The notes below the pieces were generated by a model, which had not been told where the DNA came from, made no database searches, and was given only the letters and a program-made list of their open reading frames with translations. This document shows positions 44,200 to 56,222 of a stretch of 64,000 nucleotides of DNA, piece by piece. Position 1 is the first letter of the stretch. Each line of letters starts with the position of its first letter. Position numbers and translations under genes: made by a program. The stretch is taken from assembly GCA_035772785.1 (NCBI GenBank), contig JAOCPU010000017.1, positions 248,001-312,000 of the forward strand, given 5' to 3'. The DNA is from Phlebiopsis flavidoalba (Eukaryota > Basidiomycota > Agaricomycetes > Polyporales > Phanerochaetaceae).

Positions 44200-47085
44200 A
44201 GATTAAATGGCTGACGTCAGCATGATAAGCGCTTGGTAAAAAGAAATATCTTTTGAACTTGGAGGTGGCTGACGGCTGCATTCTTTTATACGTCTGTAGA
44301 TATTATACGCTGTACGTTCGGACGATATTCTCTGTGGCGGAGTGAAGCGTTGTCAGAAATATGTACAAATGCTGACGGGAAAATCGCTGTATTTGCAATG
44401 TATCAAATGTATCGTGTGCGTCTCTCACCATGAAAATTAGGCTGGGAAATCCCTCTACAACGCCAGAGCTTCCAATGTGCGGCTAGCTTTTGCAAGTATT
44501 GAATACTCAGCAGCAGGACCTCAGGCCCTGCTCAGGACCGATCACCACCGGTTACTTGTGATCGCGTTTCTGAGTCTGAAGTCTACTTGACACTCATCCT
44601 CCCATAGAGCGCGTCGACACCATCACCGACTAAATAGATCTTTTCTTGACCTATCGTTTGAACTGGACTGGGCCTTCCTCTTTCAGTCTCTGATAAGACC
44701 AAGACTAGAATTATCGAAATATCCATGGCGCATCAGCAGAAGAGGTGGCCACTTAGGCTGTATGTCCCTGGAACGTGGGGACCCTTGGCTAAGGGCCCCT
44801 GGGCACTCGGAGTCAAATTATGTGCACCCTAGGGGCAGTCTGTCTGGGCACGGGAAAAGCGCGGAATCCGGGCCGAGGGCGGCTTGGGTGGCGAGCATGG
44901 TCTCGAGAGGTGTGCCTGCGGGGGGGGAGGTGGCAGAGCTGTGTCCAGCCTTCGTCGTCGCCATCGAGCGGGTCGTCTGCCTCGACAGGACTCGTCAAGA
45001 AACAAAGGTACCTCGCTCGCTTGTGCTGCCTGCGCTTGGCTGTACCTTGCTAAGTCCCTCCAACAGTGTCCCATTTGAGAATCGATTCACGGCTACGCCA
45101 AGCAGACAGACATATACGCCGAGGTGCGCGTCAACACTTCCGAAACGTGTAAGACGCACGCACCACGTACATAGGACTTTAGGTCGAGAACATGTCCACC
45201 ACTCTTTCCTATTTACCACCGCACTGCACCGCGGCCACCCAGTGATGCACTCCACCCCAAAGAGTGTTACCCACAGAAGTACATTCGACTTATTCAGATC
45301 CATCTTCCACACTTTGCCAAGACTGCCCACGAAGATCCCAAGACACACGCTTCAGATGTGCATGTTCGATCTGTCGCTTCCTGGGTTGAACGAATTGAGT
45401 CGTTCGCATCACGCTTTCTTCACCGCGATTAACCCACGTCTCCTGCACGCTCTCTATCACGAACCGAGGATTCACTGCCAGGAAACCGCTCGAACAGAGT
45501 CCCAGTCGTTTCGCCTGTTCGACTTCCTCAAAACATGGCTGGCAATCGCCCGGTGCGTTTGTTTCGCTCATCGATCTTCGCGTTCTCCCGACTCGCACAG
45601 GCGACCGAGAAGTTAAGTCGTCTCCCTAGGGAGGCCCAGCCACAAGCAACAAGCGCATCAACCACATCGCCATGCTTTCCAACGTGAATCACTGGAGAGC
45701 CTCGCACACGGTCCCGATGCTTCTACGGGTCTGCTCGATCTGACGAGGGTGGTATTACGGCGCGGGGGACAAACTCCGTCCAGACATCGACCGCTCAAGT
45801 TCACGCTGGACGCCTTGTCTATCCACCAAATGAGCTGCTCCATCGGACGACTCTGGCGGGGCAGGACTCTTCGATGTTTCTGGGTCTTTTCTTCCTACAC
45901 GCGGACTCATTGACGCAAGCTATGTCGACGTCCCAGTCCATCACGCGGACCCGTCACAAAGCGACAGCACCGGGGTCTCTTCAAGCTTCAAAAGTGAATT
46001 GACGTTCCGTCTCAAGGGCTGTCTACGAGGGCAAAGATAGACCCGGACGGTGAGGGCGTCTCTCAACCGTTGGGCGCATGCTTATGGAGGATGATGCACT
46101 CCACGTACCTGCCCTGGAACGCCCAATCTGCGCTCATCACGTTCTGACCGTCCACATGTGCAGTTATGGGAGAGGCATGAAAGTCTTGGGGCAGTTCCTC
46201 CACGCAAGTGGGAAATCCATCGTAAACACGTCCCTTGCTACTATTGAAGCATGTTTATTTCTGAGACTTACGCATTTTTCTGTAGTCACACACATTTTGG
46301 TTTGCGGTTCACCTGCTTCTTTCGTTCTGACATCACCGTGGTGTATAGTGTCGACACGCTGGGCGCGTCTAGACCCCTTGAGGCTACAGCCATGTTGTCA
46401 CAACATCCCTCCATTTAGAGCACAGTGGCTGCCTCCCAACTAAAATCCCCTCCGTCCTCGCCATATTCCCCAACACCACTTCGGCAAGGCTCACGTAATT
46501 TACTCAGCTTTGCTTGTCCGAGCGCTATTTGTTTCTCTCGTAGTAGTGCCGCTCGCTCTGCCTTTTCCCCTGCCCAAGATCCGACGACCTTCTGGACATC
46601 ACCGTCGTGGGGGTTATCAATGACATGCTGAGAACACTTGACCCTCGTTCAAATGGGAAATGCGCACCAGGATGGCACCGAAGGAGGCGCCTGAAAGAAC
46701 CTCGAGGCCGTTACCAGACTTTGAACTCATGCCCCATTCGCTCAGACTCGACAATTGAGGTCAACGCTCCGCCAGTTATCATATCTAATCAATTACCTGC
46801 TCTGCATTCGATTTAGCGCCGCGACATATACAAACAGTACTAATGGTTTGACACTAAAGGATTTGAGCAGCAACCCAGCCTCACCGTCTTCAACTTGCCG
46901 GTCTGATTCTAATGACCTTCTACCCTCCAGTCATTTTGGTGTACTGAAAGAACCAACTTTATTTATATACCTCGTTCATTACCGAGTTGCGAAACTACTC
47001 ATCAGTAGTGCGAGTCGACCAACCACAGCTCGACTCTCCTATTTGCTTCAATGCAGCAAGCATGGGTTTGACTGATTCAGGTTAT
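44200..47085. other. Region with the longest open frame of the window but no recognised product
   Basis: A plus-strand frame of 284 codons is open at 44762-45616, rich in Arg, His and Ser. An overlapping plus frame is also protein-like (HPKECYPQKYIRLIQIHLPH at about 45255-45315), so it is unclear which is coding. Minus-strand frames overlap the same span. I cannot support a gene call. The remainder (45700-47085) has only short frames. Confidence 0.3.
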
Positions 47086-47090
47086 AATAC

Positions 47091-47332
47091 AATGCATGCT
47101 GTGCGTATACCGCAGAGGAAGCTATCGTTTATCCTCATTCTGCCTCGCCGCGCAGCGCCGCTCGACGCTAGCGTTAAGAGCGCAAGACGCTAGCATCCCG
47201 GACCACTGTGTGTTCCGTGTAAGCGGCCTCCCGTGCTGATGCCTGAGGCGCTGATGGGCCTGGCGGACCGGACGCTGAGACATGTTTCGTTGGCCCTGCG
47301 AGCCTCATGTCACTGACATCTAGCCACTGACC
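47091..47332 (+). repeat. Dispersed repeat, copy 1
   Basis: Shares an ordered series of blocks with 49961-50172: AATGCATGC, GGAAGCTATCGTTTA, a GCCGCGCAGCG-type block, CCCGTGCTGA, CCTGAGGCGCTGATGGG, CGCTGAGACA and CCTCATGT. Identity between copies looks moderate, with small indels. No terminal repeats or duplications seen, and no coding. Confidence 0.65.
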
Positions 47333-48000
47333 ACAGGGTGGTCGCTACCTTCTCTCGCCTCATGCTCACGTCGAAGTCCGTGCGTTAGTCCGAGGTGTAA
47401 CAGTTTGAGCTATTTGTGCTGGATTACTGGCGCGCAAGCCAAATAACCTGACCTGTGTGGTTTAAGGGCGACGTCAATCTGCATGTGGTAATGCCTCATG
47501 GCGCTGAGTTCAGCGGGGACAAGGGGCATGAGACCTTTGGCCATTCATTGGTCACCCCACGGTTCACATAGATGAGCGATTAAGACAAAACATACCGCAT
47601 GGCTCACCATCCCACGCCTTGGATTAGAGATGACCCCCCCGACATCCCAACAACAGGGATGTTTTTTCTCGCCCATTCTTGTGCATCCCAGTTTCTCCAC
47701 CGATGCATTGAGGGGCGAGCATTGGGTCGTTCTCATCTGCGACAGGCGTTTATAACGCGCGCCATGTTGAGGGAGATTTCCGATTCGGGGAGTTTGGACC
47801 TTAGACTGTGCACTAATGTACCCTTGACGGGACGCTGCTGTTTGTTTGTGTGCGATAGTGTCACCTGTATGCCGTTAAAGTGGTTTCCGCTCGTCAACTA
47901 AGACGCCGTCGAAATCCGGGGAAATTGGGTGATGTGGGGCCGGCGAAATGAGGCGTATAGGCGCGCAGCCGTGACTGTCTTGTACAGAAGCTCTTGTGAC
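47333..48000. other. Spacer
   Basis: A 100-codon plus frame at 47599-47901 is unrecognised; nothing else noted. Confidence 0.35.
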
Positions 48001-48011
48001 AATATTCTGCA

Positions 48012-49494
48012 TCACCCTGAGACACCTATTCCGCGCGTGGCTGGAGGGAGTTGGGAAGCGAGGGTGTATGTTTGTCTCTCAAAGATGCAGGGAGAAAGCA
48101 TCACCGGATGAGAACTGGTGTATTTGGGAGCTCCACGCATCAAGCACCGCCATCCTGCGGGCGGGAGCGTGTGAAAGGATGGTTCGGAGCAATGGGTGGA
48201 GAGTAAAAGGATGCAATGGACGGCGGCATCATATATTTGTGCATGCACGTTCTCCTATGTCGGAGAGGAGAAACGGGATAGGGATCCAAGGAGGCCAATT
48301 CCGTACGGGATCAGGGTTCGCCGATGCATTCCTGGTTTGTCGAGACCTGGAAGTTCTAATATGCACCTGGTGGAGACTCCTTCCAACGTCAAATGTCTCA
48401 GGGGGAAGTGATCGGTCACTGTACTCCAAGTCCGCAGGTTCCTGGCATCGATGTTTGCAGAGCGAGTGCCCAGTGTGACAACTACTGGGGAGTCGTCGGG
48501 CGTTTTGTAGACTGGATTCGGTGGCGGGGGAAGCAATGAGCTTGAGTGGGGTTCTGGGAGAGCCTGCGGACCTCCCAACGAGAGCAGCGAGCTCCAGCAC
48601 AGCTGGTTCTTCGGTCAGTTGGTTGAGGAGATGGCTACCAAACCATTGTGCTATGCTATATCACCGGACCTAAGAGAGAAAACCGACGTACGCAGAATGA
48701 CAGGCCAGCTCCGAGGAAGACCATACATCCATCATATACAACTGACTGTCCTTTCTTTCTCTCCTTCGTCCAATCCTTTCCAGTTGGCGCACGGCGGAGA
48801 GCCTGGATCTTGTAAGAGGAAGCCTTGTGGAGTTGGGGATATGCTCGGGCAACGTGTTCTATAACAGCACTTACTGGCAGTTGCCTCAGGTACAGCCAGA
48901 TGTCGGGAAAATCGTCACAAAGTCTCGATGTCTGTGGGTGCATGCGACCCGTGGATCCAGTCCGCAGCAGCCACTGGAAGAGGAGATAATAGTCCGATTT
49001 CCATTTCTACAGCCACAGGCTGCTTGCGCCCGAGACAAATGATGAGAGCGTAGAATGAGGAATATGGTCTTGCCTGGGACAATTGGTGCTGAGCCTAGGC
49101 GGCGCATTTCATGTGGTAGAGCTTACCGATGCCAGGCTGACCCATGACCTACGTACGCCTCCTTCTGATCTTCGTCCACGCAAAGAACGTAATGGCCGGG
49201 GTGAGTATGCTGTCGGAAGCAACTCAATCGCATCGACAATACGTCTTGCCGAACGAGGATTCTGGTGCGGGGCGGCACATTCGGCCATAATTTTCGGATA
49301 TTTTCCCGCTGAGGCGTGACGTCCAGATAGCTGAAGCTGCTAGCTGTCCGTTCGTGTGTGGAACTCAGACGACATCTTGTTTCAGAAACGTCCATCGGGT
49401 TTCTCCCAAGCGGCGGACCGGAAGGCCTCGATGGCGAAGCAAGAGTCTTTGAACGACCGACAGACATTCGGTGGCGAGAGAGAACGACTTGCAA
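48012..49494 (-). CDS. P-loop NTPase resembling fungal crinkler/RHS-type proteins, frames interrupted
   Basis: Reading minus, a Walker A motif GQPGIG/GKT is formed across an intron at 49074-49126 (GTAAGC..CAG). It is followed by a hydrophobic strand-helix (FLFYALIICLGRKQPVAVEM in a mixed frame), a DDFPDIWLYL stretch (about 48890-48930) that could hold Walker B-like residues, and VLELAALVGRSAG with GSPRTPLKLI (about 48530-48600). P-loop near the N-terminus, with this type of downstream region, fits the large agaricomycete group often annotated as crinkler or RHS-like proteins. Some members of that group carry variable C-terminal domains. The N-terminus, about 49494, and C-terminus, about 48012, are not fixed. 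I have no evidence on function. Confidence 0.4.
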
Positions 49495-49960
49495 GTTGCC
49501 GCTTGCTTTGCCGCAGTACTGTGATCCATTTGGGGAGATACACGTGCGATCACGACCCGCCGGCGCGGATTGAGAACTACTGTAATGCTCAGTCCAGCTA
49601 CTTACTTTACATGCAGACCTTACACCATATTTGTACTCTTCATTCCGAATGTACTGCTGGGCCGCAAATATCTCAATTTGAGTCTCAAATTGATGATTTT
49701 CGTCATTGTGATCAAGCGTTCATGTAAAACGCGTCCGCGACGCGTCAATAACGCGGACAGTGATCCTGTCACGTCACCACACTAACCTGCTACATAGTAC
49801 ACAGGCAAAGTGCTCGTCTCGTCTCTTTCATCCTCGAACATGCGCCAGTTTGACTCTGGCCTTGTTATACCCCCCATTCCATTCGAATACCATCAGTTAT
49901 GCGACCACCCTCTCGGACTCTCATTTGTTCAATCATCACAGTGCTATTTCAAGTTATATC

Positions 49961-50172
49961 AATGCATGCCTGCGAACCGCCGGAAGCTATCGTTTACTCA
50001 TCTGCCGCCGTGCAGCGGCCCGCTCGTACAAGCAAGTGCATAGACGCCTCCCGGGACAGTGTGTACGTACGGCCCCCCGTGCTGAGGCCTGAGGCGCTGA
50101 TGGGGACCTGGCGACGACGCTGAGACACGTTTGCCTACCGCGGACCTCATGTTATTTGACATCTGTACTGAC
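49961..50172 (+). repeat. Dispersed repeat, copy 2
   Basis: Colinear with 47091-47332 in the same orientation; see that entry for the shared blocks. The two copies lie about 2.9 kb apart and flank the P-loop NTPase gene. Confidence 0.65.
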
Positions 50173-50179
50173 CGCTCGC

Positions 50180-51930
50180 TAGCCTTCTCCTCGTCTCATC
50201 CTTCTTGCCGTCCATTCCCTTACCCTTCTGCAAACGTACGCGTACCAGTAGACGCAGGCTGTACAATAAGCGTTGCAGGCATTATGCACCAATTAGCACC
50301 GGTGAAGGTGATGGTCAATCTTATTCTTTGTGTTCTAGATGGCCGAAAGTCGTTGTGCGGGTACCTCGCGATTGGTTTGTTCCGACAACCTTTCAGAGGC
50401 CGAGGATGCGATTGGGTTGCGAAACTGAGGGATGCACCAGCGGCTAGGCCCTCCTGGCGACACGGTGTCTTTGTCAGTGAGTCATTTCATGTCTTGACGC
50501 AATGACATTGATCATCGCCCAGAGGCCACCAACCTACACCTCGCTGTAGTCACACTGCACGCTAAATTGCCCGGGATTAGGCGTGTGAAGAGCGAGCACG
50601 GGAAAAGGATATCAGGCACCCCTACCACATTCCAGCCTCTACCATACTTGCCCCACACGACGCTCTGTTCGCAGTCTTTTCTCGCAGCCGTTGCCCACCT
50701 CGTTCTCTGGCAACCCGCGCAAGTCCAGACCCGTGCGAAAACCGCTCGGGCCAACAAAGCAGCATCCCCGCAACTGCGTGCTCGTGTGCTTTTTAACCTC
50801 GTCGGGATATTGATCCGCTCGAATTCCCCACGTTCCTCGGAGGGGAGGGCGGTTCGTAGGTTTTTGAGGGTGCAAGCTTCCCTATCCTTGCTTTGCTTCG
50901 GACGGCATGCTTTCCACGGCAACGGCCTCCGGCCGGGTCTTTGCGTGGCCCTCACAAGAGAGGGCGTCCGCCGAGCCATGGAATCAGCCCGCGGCTAATT
51001 GCACGCTGTTACACGCAACTCGACGCTCGGTTCCAGACTCGGTGCGCACCCAACGTTCGCCGTACGGCAAGGGCTTGTTTCGTGCTGTGTGTACGCGGTA
51101 CCCCCGTTTGTGGCAGAACACGACCGGCCGCATGGGACACAGTCCCTTCCTCAGCGACTTCTTGGGCATGGCCCCCCACTCTAGGCCCTCCCGAGTCCGA
51201 AGGTGTTTTAGCGTGCAGGTGTTTAGCGTGCAGACGCGCCCTCGGCAGTTCAGCGTTCCCCCACGGAGCTCGCCACCGCTTGGCGCAAATGCTGGCGACT
51301 ATGTCCGCGCGAGTCGCTACGCGCACCGCCCCACCGCGACGTCGTTACAACATCTCCGTGACGATATCGTGGGGACGAGGTCGGACATAGCGACCATCGT
51401 GACCCATACGGGCCCCAATCTCTTACTGGAGATCCTGGCTTACTAGGGCGTTTTTTTTTTAACGGCGCGCATAAGTACCGCGCTAGGGCTGGCTGCAGGG
51501 ATTCACGGGCGAGCGGCGCGGGGGCGGCTTCTGCGCAGACGCGGAACGTATACGCGGCTCTTTTACGACGCAGCGCGACGTGCGCTCTTGGCTGGACGCG
51601 AGCGCGTCGGCCAGTTGTGCCGTACTAGACAGTCCACACGCTGCGACTACGGGCGCCGGCCCCGTCCGGGAGGAGCCCTGCAATTTCGGTAGGGGGACAC
51701 AGTTCTGCTCTCCGGATAGCTTCTCCATCCCTCGCGAAGAATATGATAAACCCAGTCACGCGATGGCACGTTGTTCATGGGGGACCATGCCGACGGAGCG
51801 TGCTCGCCCAGGGGTTAGGGCATCGTTTCTGCGTCCAAGGGTAACGTTCACGGGAGGCGTCCTCGGCGAGAACGCGTGTACGACAAAGTGCACTTCGCCT
51901 CGTTTTTTAATTAGTGATTTATTGATCGTG
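50180..51930. other. GC-rich stretch with overlapping frames on both strands
   Basis: Frames of 143-179 codons are open on the plus strand (50567-50998, 50893-51390, 50907-51446) and 155 codons on the minus strand (50512-50979). Such overlap is expected by chance in GC-rich DNA, and no motif supports one of them. A run of ten T lies at 51451-51460. Confidence 0.35.
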
Positions 51931-51939
51931 CGCCACAGG

Positions 51940-51946
51940 TATAAAG
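51940..51946 (+). promoter_or_regulatory. TATA box of RlpA-like gene 1
   Basis: TATAAAG, 168 bp before the ATG at 52114. Confidence 0.45.
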
Positions 51947-52113
51947 CATGTCCCGTGTGTTCTGCATGGTTTGCCAACGCTTAGGCTACTCACCTCGGAA
52001 ATACCCCCATTCCCTGCAGCAGTCTCTATCCTCCCTCACTCTTCACCCCACCCCACTCGACCCACGCCTCCACACTCACCTACCACCTATCTTACTCGCT
52101 TCACGCCGCCAAG

Positions 52114-52902
52114 ATGTTCCGCTCTACTCTTGGACCTACGTCCTATACCGTCCTCTCAATGATGACCCCTCCTCGTCGGTCTTTGCCAGCGCCTTGCGCA
52201 ATCAGAGGAGCATGCGAAGGTGCACGCTGCCACTGCGAAGGGCCCACGCACAGACGCAAGACACTGTGTCCGCCACCGCCATCAACATTTCGGGTGAACA
52301 CAGCTGGTCAAGTGCAAGCCCTCGAATACATGGTTGTGTGTCTGTACTTCGGGCTGACCATCGTTGCAGGCACCTGGTACGAAGCCGGCCTCGGCGCATG
52401 TGGTATTACGAAACTCGGATAGCGACCTCATCGTTGCGGTGGGGTGTGGGTCGGGCACGAGTCGATCTCTTTGACCAATACCCGTAAGCCTTTTCCGACG
52501 TCTTATAGTCCATCGGGGCGACAGACTCTAACGGACACATTTGTCAGTGTGGTTACACTGGCGCCAACCCTAACAACAACCCCATCTGCGGCAGGAAGGA
52601 GATGTACCGTGCCAAGTGTCAGTGCTGTAACGTCATCTTCTCGGGGGGGTGGAGCTGGGTACAGTCCGGCGTCTTTTCGACTGACGTCCCGCCGCGTATA
52701 CAGACCAGGGAAAGTCACTAAAGTCGCCGTCACCGTTACCGCTGTCGACCCAGCTGCGTTGGCTGCAGCACGTGGGACCGTCGACTTCTCCCCGGCCGCG
52801 TTCTCTAAGCTCGCATCCCAGTCCGTCGGCCGCCTCAGCGGCGTCGAGTGGTCCTTTAAACTAGGCACCTCACTCGCAGAAAAAACCTATTTTATTCCGT
52901 AA
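52114..52902 (+). CDS. RlpA-like double-psi beta-barrel secreted protein, copy 1, frames interrupted
   Basis: This belongs to the expansin/barwin-like small secreted proteins common in mushrooms. GTWYEAGLGACGIT (about 52370-52413) is the signature start of the double-psi barrel. The AAA at 52411-52413 is one base too long for NSDSDLIVAV, which follows in the next frame. After a probable intron (about 52489-52547, GTAAGC..CAG) comes GYTGANPNNNPICGR (52550-52600), then KVTKVAVTVTAVDPAAL and VDFSPAAFSKLASQSVGRLS with GVEWSFK (52710-52863), stop at 52902. The usual DRC-GC loop is not legible here (AVDPAALAAA instead). An N-terminal secretion signal is likely but frame-shifted. No catalytic activity is established for this family. 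Confidence 0.65.
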
Positions 52903-54252
52903 TTTTGGTTTGGGGTTTGCGTGTTGACGTCAGGCGGTTCGACCGTCTCTAGATGTACTGATATCTTGTACACCCCGCAAGCAATGGCTGGTGCCGGGTC
53001 CCGAGGGCCGGGTACAAGCGTAGGAACGAGCGTGCTCCAGATAAGGCAATCGAAGCCTTTAGATTGTAACATAGGACAAACAGAGATTTGTACGATAAGA
53101 TATGTAGATCATACACGTCCTGTAACATCGCTCTGTTTATTTGTCTCGGCTGTTGGTAGTACGAATAGAAACCTCGATGGTTCGTTGTCTTCAATGACAA
53201 ATTGTTTTTGCTACGATCTCCTACTCATATATCTCCGCAGTGTGTATGGAGGCCAGTCTCTCAGCACACCCCCAGGAGCTGACTGTCAACGAAGTGGGCC
53301 TGGTCAAATAAGTCTCTCAGAACTACCCAGTTAGTTGTGGTTATTGCGTTGAAAGAATCAGCTCATTATGCCCTACACTGTCTAGGCCCTCGAGCAGCGC
53401 TGTTTCACTTATGTCTCCGGCAACACCTTCTTCCCCGATGTGATCAGCTGTGTTGCCACCTGATATTTAAATGTGGTTTGCCGCAGCATTTAAACGAAAT
53501 GAAGATGATCAATTATTTTTCAAAAAAAAGATCATCAGAGTCTACAATCTGAAAGCCATCTCACAGTAGCGTCGCTGCCGTATCGACTCCGGGATGGCCG
53601 CTGACACACCTCCGCCACAACCGCGTGGTACGTATACATATGCATGTTGTGGTTCATGTGGCTCAAACGGTGAGATACTAGTCAAAGAAGAAGGAGGATA
53701 CAAGAGTAATTGGTACCAATTATTTGCAGCCACCAGACCGAATGTCTTAAGCTAGGGTGGTTAGGCGGAGGCGGAGGGGGCAATCTGAGGTGGACAAATT
53801 ACAATAGCGTCTTCACTCTTGTTCCAGATTAGAGTGGAGAAGACCGGGTTCGAACGTTCCCTAGGATCATGGAGGATGTGAAACGCGGTTTCACACGGTT
53901 CTCGTACCATTGCACCAGCTTCGATCGTTTTTTTCCTGACTGGAGTGCTTCAAGCATTTTGAAAGTAGCCGACTTCATTACGCGAGGTCGGCGCCGCAAG
54001 GCGGCCGGGCCCCGATTTCATGCCGTCGACTGCTAGCTGTGCTTCAAGCACGAATGGACATACAAGTACTATCACTGTGTAAAGATGTGGTTAGAGGGCT
54101 TAACGTTAGCTATAGACTCATTTTCCTAGCTATAGCATCTCTAAGGTAAGGTCCTAGGTGGGTCCGTTCCCGGTATTAAAGATCGCACCGGATCGTGCCT
54201 GGGACTCCTTAATCCGGACTCACGTCCACTTCATGCAAGCGTCAATATTACC
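52903..54252. other. Intergenic stretch
   Basis: A 137-codon frame at 52921-53334 (+) directly after the RlpA-like gene has no recognisable motif. A GGTTCGAAC near 53848 looks like a T-loop, but no tRNA can be folded around it. Confidence 0.4.
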
Positions 54253-54648
54253 GGACGGAAAAGGGCGAAAAGATCGCGGCAAGGTTTTTTTCGTTTTGAT
54301 CTCATCTTTATCGCCCATTTCTATCTATAATGGGAATCGTTTTACATCAATTTTTACGCAAATTAAGCACGTTGTGAAAGGCAAACCTTTGTCGACGGTA
54401 AAAGGCTTGGAAAAGGCTACCCATTTCCACGTGTCTCAGCGTGTCCCCGCACTGTAGGGGCCCCTTGGTCAGGTACTTAAAGGTTACCTTTGTTCACAGT
54501 CTTTGTCCTCAAATGAGTTTGACTATGCCACAATGGTCAAAGGAAGGTAAAAGGCATAGAATAGGCTACCCTTCACTGACACGAATAGGGAAGAGAGATT
54601 GTATCAAAACCGAAAACTTTGCCCAAACTTCTCTTCCCTTTTTCCCCC
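54253..54648. repeat. Inverted-repeat element, about 400 bp, diverged
   Basis: The left arm (54253-54319, containing GGCAAGGTTTTTTTCGTTTTGAT) is imperfectly complementary to the right arm (about 54587-54648, GTATCAAAACCGAAAACTTTGCC). Inside are two direct repeats beginning GGTAAAAGGC (54397 and 54546), each followed by GG(C)TACCC. This looks like a small decayed MITE, or a foldback structure. No clear target duplication was identified. Confidence 0.5.
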
Positions 54649-54649
54649 A

Positions 54650-55505
54650 GTAATATTGGCGCTTGCATGTGGTGGTCGTCATTCATACCTGCAATACGTT
54701 TCGTAATCTTGATAGCTCTGCTGATATTCCGATAGTTAAGGGGACTCGATTTCGAAAAAGGGGCGAGAAGCATCTTGAACGCAGCCGTTGAGTACGGATA
54801 AAAGCTTATCAGTCGCCCACAGCAATCTTCCCGCGATTTAAACAGTGACGAGCAATTTGGAGCCCCTCCGTGAGCGGGCTCTGAGCACGCCAAGAGACTA
54901 CAGATGGCTAATTGTCATCTGACTCTATTCTCACAATCATGGGCCCATCGGACATGAATTCGCGAATAGACCACGGTACACGGGACCGATACATGTATCT
55001 ATATCGCAGTGGCATTTCGATATATGACATTCGCGATGCAATGTACCAAGCATGAATTGAAATAATTCAAGATGTGGCGTTAGGTATGGTGACATTGGGC
55101 TGGAGTTACATATCATCTAGACGAGCAATGAGACCTTGTCTCGATGTACAACCTGGAACACAGACCCAAGGGGTTGAAGAGAGTTGAAACGCGCTGACCT
55201 GGACAATGACGGCACAACTAATCACCTCTCAGGCTGGCAGGCAAAGATGTAGGACTCGCTCGCATCATGAAATCGCGCGCGGACCGCGTGGTAAGATTTT
55301 ACATGTCAGTATTGGGAGACCGAATATGCTCTGTCAGTGAAGGCCGGGATCTCGAAATATCATGGCCCCAGGTTCCAGCGAGCGACGTGCCCCACGTTCG
55401 ATGCGGCTTGCTTCCGTTACGAACAGGCTTGTCCGCGTTGAGCAATACGCGAGCTACTAATGTTTGTTTTGCTCGGATGGAGGGTGTGTGATATGGTTTC
55501 TACTC
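54650..55505. other. Intergenic stretch
   Basis: Short frames only; no features recognised. Confidence 0.4.
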
Positions 55506-55511
55506 AAGATG

Positions 55512-55519
55512 TATAAGAG
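55512..55519 (+). promoter_or_regulatory. Candidate TATA box of RlpA-like gene 2
   Basis: TATAAGAG, 112 bp before the ATG at 55631. Confidence 0.35.
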
Positions 55520-55630
55520 GCACTATCCTGGGGCAGCGATAATAGCAGGCTACTCACCTCGAAAACCTTCAGTGTCTCAGAGCAGTACCTTTTCCTTCTC
55601 TCTTTTTCAGTACCCTCTCTCCACATTGCA

Positions 55631-56222
55631 ATGGTGTCTTTTGTCTTTGCCATCCGTGCTCTCGGCAATGGTTCTCGCTGTCTCTGCTGCCCCGCATGTG
55701 GCAGAGGAGCGTGCTGATGTCGCACGCAGTGCTGCGTATACAGGACAAGGCACGAATACCGCATCTCTCACATGTGTACCATTCTAATGCAAATGCAGCC
55801 ACTTGGTTTGAGGTTGGTCTTGGGGCGTGGTGGCATTCAAAGCAACGACGCCGTATAGTTCGTTGTTGCCGTTAGCGCTCCTGCGTACGACACATTCCCG
55901 TAAGTTGACGAAACCTGCTTTGATATGCACAAATTACAACGATCCTTACACTTTGCAGTGGTTACAGTGGCGGAAACCCGAACACCAACCCCATCTGCGG
56001 CCAGGTTCTTACCAGTGCGACTTGTGAGTCAACCCATTTATCTTCTGGCGCAGTGATTAACACACGTTGGTAGACCAAGGAAGGTCCGTTTTCGGCCACC
56101 GTGGTTGACCGTTGCGTGGCTTGCAGCTTCTATGATCTTGACTTCTCTCCCGCTGCATTCTCGCAGCTCGCTCCTCAATCTGTCGGTCGTGTCTCTCGGG
56201 CGTCGAATGGGTGTTGTACTGA
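55631..56222 (+). CDS. RlpA-like double-psi beta-barrel secreted protein, copy 2, frames interrupted
   Basis: Paralogue of the 52.1-52.9 kb gene. The ATG at 55631 starts MVSFVFAIRAL and, after a slip, LSAMVLAVSAAPHVAEER, a plausible signal peptide with Ala-Ala-Pro cleavage region. ATWFEVGLGA then VVAVSAPAYDTFP (55800-55909) precede an intron at 55910-55958 (GTAAGT..CAG). GYSGGNPNTNPICGQ follows, then a second intron at 56024-56073 (GTGAGT..TAG). The last exon carries TVVDRCVACSFYDLDF, with the conserved Asp and the CxxC pair of the family, and SPAAFSQLAPQSVGR, with a GVEWVLY end at TGA 56220-56222. This copy keeps the DRCxxC loop missing from copy 1. Role by analogy: cell-wall loosening or secreted effector-like protein. 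Confidence 0.65.

Noticed and set aside
50512..51446. Overlapping 140-180-codon frames on both strands as genes
   Set aside because: GC-rich composition depletes stops in several frames at once, and no motif, splice site or promoter supports one of them.
53840..53870. GGGTTCGAAC as part of a second tRNA gene
   Set aside because: Flanking bases do not form a T-stem and no other tRNA arms are present.
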